In this document: one piece after another, positions 59,947-64,000 of the stretch
How the letters are laid out: every line of letters begins with the position of its first letter
How positions within the stretch are numbered: the stretch's first letter is position 1
Assembly (NCBI GenBank): GCA_964531095.1
Contig: CAZHED010000001.1
Coordinates: 62,001 to 126,000, forward strand
Length of the DNA: 64,000 bases
From: Palsa-1150 sp964531095
GTDB lineage: Bacteria; Myxococcota_A; Polyangia; Polyangiales; Polyangiaceae
Direction of reading: 5' to 3'
Position numbers and translations under genes: made by a program
Notes under the pieces: model-generated
Told to the model about the DNA's origin: nothing
The model's input: only the letters and a program-made list of their open reading frames with translations
Database searches by the model: none

Positions 59947-61701
59947 CTAACCGCCCCCTTCTTTCACATGCACGGCGACGTCGAGCGTCTCCGCACCGCC
60001 ACCGACGTAAATGGTGCCCGACGTGGGCGTGGCGTCGACGTAATTGCGGCCGACGGCAACGCGTACGTGCCCGGTGCGCGTCACGACGCCGTTGGTCGGG
60101 TCGAGACCGCGCCAGCCCACCTCCGGCAGGTACACCTGCACCCAAGCGTGCGATGCCTCCGCCTGCTGCCGGTTGGGGTCCTTCGGGCCGGTGAACAGGT
60201 AGCCGCAGACATAACGCGCCGGGACACCCATGAGCCGCGCAAGGCAGATGAACAGGTTCGCAAAATCCTGACAGACCCCGCGCCGCGTCACGTAGACGTC
60301 GAATGCGGTGGTCCCGAGCGTTGTCGCCCCGCGAGTGTAGACGTACTCGCGATGGATGGCGTCGTTCAAGTCGAGCAGCGTGTCCAGCAAGTCGCCGTCG
60401 TTTCGCACGACGAAGCGCATCGCGTAGTCGACGAGCTCGTCCAGGTGACTCTCGGGCAGCTCCGGCGGCAGGAGAAACGGTTCGAGCATGTTTCGCTGCC
60501 AGGGCATCCACACGAGCGGGATCGTCGTGCGCGTGCGTCGCAGATCGAAACCCAAAGGGTTGGTGTCAAGGAGCTCGACCTCGGACCGAGCGACGATCGA
60601 GAGCTCGCGGTACGGGCTGTCGATCGCCAGGCGGCGCACGCGGTTGCCGAATACGTCGTCGAAGTCGCGCACGCGCCCTCCGACCGAGACTTCGACCTCC
60701 GACCGGAGGAGCGATTGCAGGCGGTCGTGCGCAGGAACCAGCCGGAGCAGATGTGTGCTGCGCTCAACGGGGTTGCCGTACGAATACACGGTGCGGTGCA
60801 GAATCGAGAGGCGCATCGGCGCGGCCATGGCAGCCTGGCGGCGGTGGGCGCGCGAATGCATGGCCTCCACGTCGGGCTTGCTCTCCGATGCCGCCGGCTT
60901 CGGCAAAGGAAGCGAGTCGACGATCGCCCCCTGCCGCACGACGACGAGCTCGCCGGCTTGAAGCCGCCGCCACGAAAGGCGGTGCGCGGAGCCCGCGCTC
61001 CGGAGCGCCGAGGACGACACGATGATCCCCTTGCGCTCGCTCTTGCCGCGGCTCGTGAGATCGATCTGCACGTCGTCGTCGCCGATCACGAGCTTCGTAT
61101 AAGGGGGGAGCAGCTCGCCGAGATGAAGCGTCTCGGGGCCGAATCGATCGGCATACGCAAGGAGATCGCGGCCGTCGCAGAGGACAAGGTCGAGCGAACC
61201 GCGCGTGTTGAGCTCGGTGAGCCACCCTTGCACGACCTTCAAGTCGGCCTCGGACAGCGACCTCCATCCGCGCGCGGCGATGCGCTCGAGAAGAGTGCAG
61301 AACACGCGTTCGGTGTCGGTCGCTCCGACAGGCTCGAACCGCGAATCCGCTCCCGGCTCGAGCGCGTGGGCGAGCGTGCCCGCGTGCCCGATCATCCATT
61401 CGCGGCCGCCCCAGCTGCGCACGAACGGCTGCGTGTTCGCGTCCGTGTTCGAGCCCCACGTCGCGGTGCGGACATGCAGCACGAACAGCGAAGACTCGAG
61501 ATGCTCCCACGCCTTGACGAGCTCGCCGCGGATGCTGCCCTGCGACGGCGCCGGCTCTTTGAGCACCGACGCGGATGGTTCGCCCGCCGGATAGTAGCCG
61601 AGGCCCCAACCGTCGGGCAGGGTCTGCCCCGCCCGAAGGCAACGTAGATCGAACGAAGGTGCGAGCTCTCCTTCGAAGGACATCGCGAGTAAGTTGGGCA
61701 C
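59947..61701 (-). CDS. Class II amidotransferase-like domain (degenerate) fused to a transglutaminase
   Basis: 584 residues from GTG at 61701; ATG six codons on is an alternative. Residues 1-270 follow the class II glutamine amidotransferase (YafJ-like) fold: LPDGWGLGYYP, VLHVRTATWGSNTDANTQPF, GHAGTL. The nucleophilic Cys expected at residue 2 is Pro, and the oxyanion Asn of HNG is Ala107, so glutaminase activity is not expected. From ~297 a transglutaminase N-domain (MRLSILHRTVYSYGNPVERS) and core follow, with triad Cys477 (RRGVCQDF), His518 (SHAWVQVY) and Asp534 (GLDPTNG). Transglutaminase and GAT-II domains accompany permuted ATP-grasp genes in other genomes. Confidence 0.85.
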   Translation of the reverse strand: MPNLLAMSFEGELAPSFDLRCLRAGQTLPDGWGLGYYPAGEPSASVLKEPAPSQGSIRGELVKAWEHLESSLFVLHVRTATWGSNTDANTQPFVRSWGGREWMIGHAGTLAHALEPGADSRFEPVGATDTERVFCTLLERIAARGWRSLSEADLKVVQGWLTELNTRGSLDLVLCDGRDLLAYADRFGPETLHLGELLPPYTKLVIGDDDVQIDLTSRGKSERKGIIVSSSALRSAGSAHRLSWRRLQAGELVVVRQGAIVDSLPLPKPAASESKPDVEAMHSRAHRRQAAMAAPMRLSILHRTVYSYGNPVERSTHLLRLVPAHDRLQSLLRSEVEVSVGGRVRDFDDVFGNRVRRLAIDSPYRELSIVARSEVELLDTNPLGFDLRRTRTTIPLVWMPWQRNMLEPFLLPPELPESHLDELVDYAMRFVVRNDGDLLDTLLDLNDAIHREYVYTRGATTLGTTAFDVYVTRRGVCQDFANLFICLARLMGVPARYVCGYLFTGPKDPNRQQAEASHAWVQVYLPEVGWRGLDPTNGVVTRTGHVRVAVGRNYVDATPTSGTIYVGGGAETLDVAVHVKEGGG

Positions 61702-61837
61702 GGTTTCCGTAACCTCGCCGGCACGCGTTCGGACGTCAATCTCCGTCTAAAAGCGCGCCAGCTTTTGGCCGCGCCAGGCGCCGAGAGCCCGCGCGCGCGT
61801 TGACCTCGTGCGCTCGCCCGCCTAGCGTAGCGCCCCG

Positions 61838-62425
61838 ATGAACGCCAACGACTTCGACGCCGTCGTCGCCCGGTACGACCTCAACGAGCACCCCTTTTAC
61901 CGTGCCTGGCGCGCCGGCACCCTACCGATGTCCAGGCTGGTCGCGTACGCGTCGGAGTACGCCCCCTTCATTCAGGCGATCGAGGGCGGATGGCGCTCGC
62001 TGGGCGAGCACGATCACGCCGCCGCGGAGCGGGCGCACGCTCAGCTCTGGGAGCGGTTCCGCGCAGCGCTCGGACCCGCGACCGAATCGTCCTGTCCCGA
62101 AGCCCAGTCGCTCGTCGCCACCGCGCGCGAAGCCTTCAGGGATCCGGTCGAGGCGCTGGGGGCCCTCTACGCCTTCGAGTGCCAACAGCCTTCGACGGCA
62201 CGGAGCAAGCTCGACGGGTTGCGCGAGCACTACGCCGTCGCCGATGAGGCCACCGCGTACTTCCGCATCCACGCGGACGACTACGGGGAGCGGGAGCACC
62301 TTCGCGGGCTCGCCGCCACGTTGCCGGGGCGCGACTACGCGCGCGCGAAGGGCGCGTGCGAGCGCACCTGCAAGGCGATGTGGACGGCACTCGACGGCAT
62401 CATGGGCGGGTGCCAAGCCGCCTGA
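61838..62425 (+). CDS. Haem-oxygenase-fold (TenA/PqqC/CADD-like) protein
   Basis: 195 residues. Helical throughout. HPFYRAWRAGTLPMSRLVAYASEYAPFIQAIEG, then YAFECQQP and YFRIHADDYGEREH give Glu and His residues spaced as in the CADD/iron-containing branch of the TenA-PqqC superfamily. A di-metal oxidase is possible; a cofactor-free TenA-like hydrolase is the alternative. No signal peptide. It is divergent from the transglutaminase fusion with a 136-base gap and convergent with the FadL-like gene. Confidence 0.7.
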   Translation: MNANDFDAVVARYDLNEHPFYRAWRAGTLPMSRLVAYASEYAPFIQAIEGGWRSLGEHDHAAAERAHAQLWERFRAALGPATESSCPEAQSLVATAREAFRDPVEALGALYAFECQQPSTARSKLDGLREHYAVADEATAYFRIHADDYGEREHLRGLAATLPGRDYARAKGACERTCKAMWTALDGIMGGCQAA

Positions 62426-62491
62426 GCGTCGGAGACTCGACCACAAGGACGTTGCTTTCCTGAGGCGTCCCGCGTCGTCCGTGAATTTGGT

Positions 62492-63967
62492 TCACGGCTG
62501 CGCTCCGATGACCCTCGACAGAGTCTCGCGGACTACCGCGAGGCTCGTCCGCCCGGCGATGACCAGCATCACGCCGAACGCGTGCTCGTCGACGAGAGCC
62601 AGCCGCGGCGGATCGACGTACGGGTCGACGGCAATACTCCGGCCCCAGCCGTAGGACAGCTCGGTGCCGACGAGCAACTCCGTGGCCACGCCGTGCATCC
62701 CAATCCCGAAAGAGGTGGTCACGCGGTGGAGCCGCGTCTCGGCGACCGTGCTGGGCCGTGGCTCAGAGGGTAGTGCGTCGAGCGCCGACCAATCGGTGCT
62801 CGCGCCTCCGAGCAAGCTCAAGGACGGGTTGAGGTACCATTCGAGGCCCAGGCCGGTATCGACGATCGGCTGCGCGTCTACGTCGTCGACTTCGTTGTAG
62901 CTGCGCGCCGTGGCGACATTCCCGACGAGCGCCGTCTGCGATACCTGTATCTCGGCTCGCGCGAACGGTTGCACGGGCACCCACAACGTCGCGTCCGCCT
63001 CGATGCGCAGGCGTCCGAGCTCGGCGCCGAGGCCCGCGCTGAACCGCAGCGGGGGCGCGGATATGAACCCGCCCGAGGCTGTCGAGATGGTTACGAACGG
63101 ATTCGGCGCGAGCTGCCCGATCGTCGCCGTCGACTTGTAGTTTCCGAGGACATGCAGCGTGGGCGTCGACACGCTGAGGCCGACGATCTGGTGGGCGTCG
63201 ATGTGATAGACGAGACCGAAGAGAGCGCCGAGATCGATCGAATAGGCGTTGTACGACGTGTCGAAGCTGGATGCCGTCGCGGGCCCTGGGCCCCCGTACG
63301 ACAGCGTCTCGACGCTCCACGTGGACGCAGCGGTCGTGCTGATGCCGTCGAGCGAAGCGCCGATGGCGAGTCTGTCGGTGACATAGATGCTGTAACTCGG
63401 GCCGACGTAAAGGCGATTCCAGCGGCGCGCGATCGAAAGAGCCTGCGTCGTGTGCAATCCCCCTGAAGCGCCCGTGTAGCCCTGGCCGGTGGCGTCGAAC
63501 AACTGTCGTTCGACGTTGCCCAGGCAGGCCGAGAGCTTCTGGCGACCCGCTCGACTCTCTCCCTCCAGGAGGGGCGCCGTGCGGCGCCCGAGTTTCAGGA
63601 AGAGGCAGAGGGTCGCGGGGAGTCCGTCGATGCGGCCGCGCGAGAGGTCCGCCTGCGGCAGGTTCAGCGCGCCGAACTGCGCGGTGTCGACCGGTCCGGG
63701 CTGATGAAACCCGGTGAACTGAGTCGACGTGAACGTATAGAAATTCGAACTGAAGGCGATGCCGGAGTCATCGATGCGAGCGACCGTCGCCGGGTTGAGA
63801 AATGGCGCCGCTGCGTCGCGACCCAGCGCGACACCAGTGCCGCCCATCAACACGGATCGTCCACCCGTCGGCGACGCGCGCAAGTTCCCCTGCGCGCGGG
63901 CCCGTGTGGAGGACGCCGCCGCGCCAACCAGCGCGACGACTGCGATCGCGACGATGCCGGTGCGCAT
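62492..63967 (-). CDS. FadL/OMPP1 (TodX) family outer-membrane transporter
   Basis: 491 residues with a Sec signal (MRTGIVAIAVVALVGAAASSTRARA). GGRSVLMGGTGVALGRDAAAPFLNPATVARI is the conserved plug-side N-terminus of FadL-type porins, where the N-P-A loop is typical. Amphipathic strands fill the rest (LYVGPSYSIYVTDRLAIGASLDGI, LRIEADATLWVPV). The family takes up hydrophobic compounds across the outer membrane. The last residues (TLSRVIGAQP) do not end in an aromatic residue as FadL does, so the final strand may be internal. Confidence 0.83.
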   Translation of the reverse strand: MRTGIVAIAVVALVGAAASSTRARAQGNLRASPTGGRSVLMGGTGVALGRDAAAPFLNPATVARIDDSGIAFSSNFYTFTSTQFTGFHQPGPVDTAQFGALNLPQADLSRGRIDGLPATLCLFLKLGRRTAPLLEGESRAGRQKLSACLGNVERQLFDATGQGYTGASGGLHTTQALSIARRWNRLYVGPSYSIYVTDRLAIGASLDGISTTAASTWSVETLSYGGPGPATASSFDTSYNAYSIDLGALFGLVYHIDAHQIVGLSVSTPTLHVLGNYKSTATIGQLAPNPFVTISTASGGFISAPPLRFSAGLGAELGRLRIEADATLWVPVQPFARAEIQVSQTALVGNVATARSYNEVDDVDAQPIVDTGLGLEWYLNPSLSLLGGASTDWSALDALPSEPRPSTVAETRLHRVTTSFGIGMHGVATELLVGTELSYGWGRSIAVDPYVDPPRLALVDEHAFGVMLVIAGRTSLAVVRETLSRVIGAQP

Positions 63968-64000
63968 TCTCCCGAATTGATGTCTCGATGCACGCCCCGC

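Overview
The window reads as a chromosomal segment of a GC-rich Myxococcota (Polyangia-type) bacterium. Almost every codon third position is G or C. There are two Hanks-type Ser/Thr kinases (one with an N-terminal zinc ribbon), many lipoproteins with serine/glycine or proline/alanine linkers, a PilZ protein of the myxobacterial type, and long dense runs of genes. No insertion sequence, phage gene or CRISPR array was seen. One 100-base run of N (30722-30821) sits inside a tandem repeat.

Layout. 0-8.4 kb: the end of an S41 protease, then a minus-strand run ssb-pheA-three glycan genes-glpA-glpB. 8.4-12.9 kb: rpmE, a DUF1385 membrane protein, prfA and a small unknown gene on plus; a SRAP protein on minus; a HIT protein on plus. 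12.9-17.1 kb (minus): an ADPS/GlcD-like flavoprotein with a second, partial FAD domain, a large secreted unknown and a CheY-like receiver. 17.2-31.2 kb (plus): a homocysteine methyltransferase/MTHFR fusion, a lipoprotein, a CAT-anticodon tRNA, a 129-nt palindrome, a zinc-ribbon coiled-coil protein, kinase 1, an MFS transporter, an SDR protein, a CBM-like lipoprotein, a membrane glycosyltransferase, kinase 2 and an array of 42-bp units. 31.3-35.9 kb (minus): PilZ, GlsB/YeaQ, pdxH and a GH9 lipoprotein, divergent from a GH42 beta-galactosidase (36.0-38.1 kb).

38.2-52.7 kb is a minus-strand block of twelve genes, mostly overlapping or only a few bases apart. It encodes an AlgI-like MBOAT acyltransferase, two different AlgJ/AlgX-type SGNH proteins, a secreted SASA-type esterase, an ArnA-like dehydrogenase/decarboxylase, a second SDR, a GT2 glycosyltransferase, a TolB-like lipoprotein, a multi-pass membrane protein, an outer-membrane barrel and two small envelope proteins. 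This looks like a complete pathway to build, O-acetylate and place an envelope or secreted glycan.

53.2-62.4 kb holds the parts of the circularly permuted ATP-grasp / alpha-E / transglutaminase system, split into two. The ATP-grasp and alpha-E genes are on plus. The transglutaminase is on minus, fused to a class II glutamine-amidotransferase domain that lacks its nucleophilic Cys and oxyanion Asn. PAP2, a beta-propeller/c-type cytochrome lipoprotein and a secreted barrel-like protein lie between. A TenA/PqqC-fold protein and a FadL-type porin end the window.

The points most worth a second look are: the coiled-coil repeat array in frame with and directly after kinase 2; the 129-nt palindrome after the tRNA; the amidotransferase-like/transglutaminase fusion; the twelve-gene O-acetylation block; a SRAP protein with Leu at the conserved Asn; and the double FAD-domain protein. 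Functions are inferred from motifs seen in the translations; no database search was possible.
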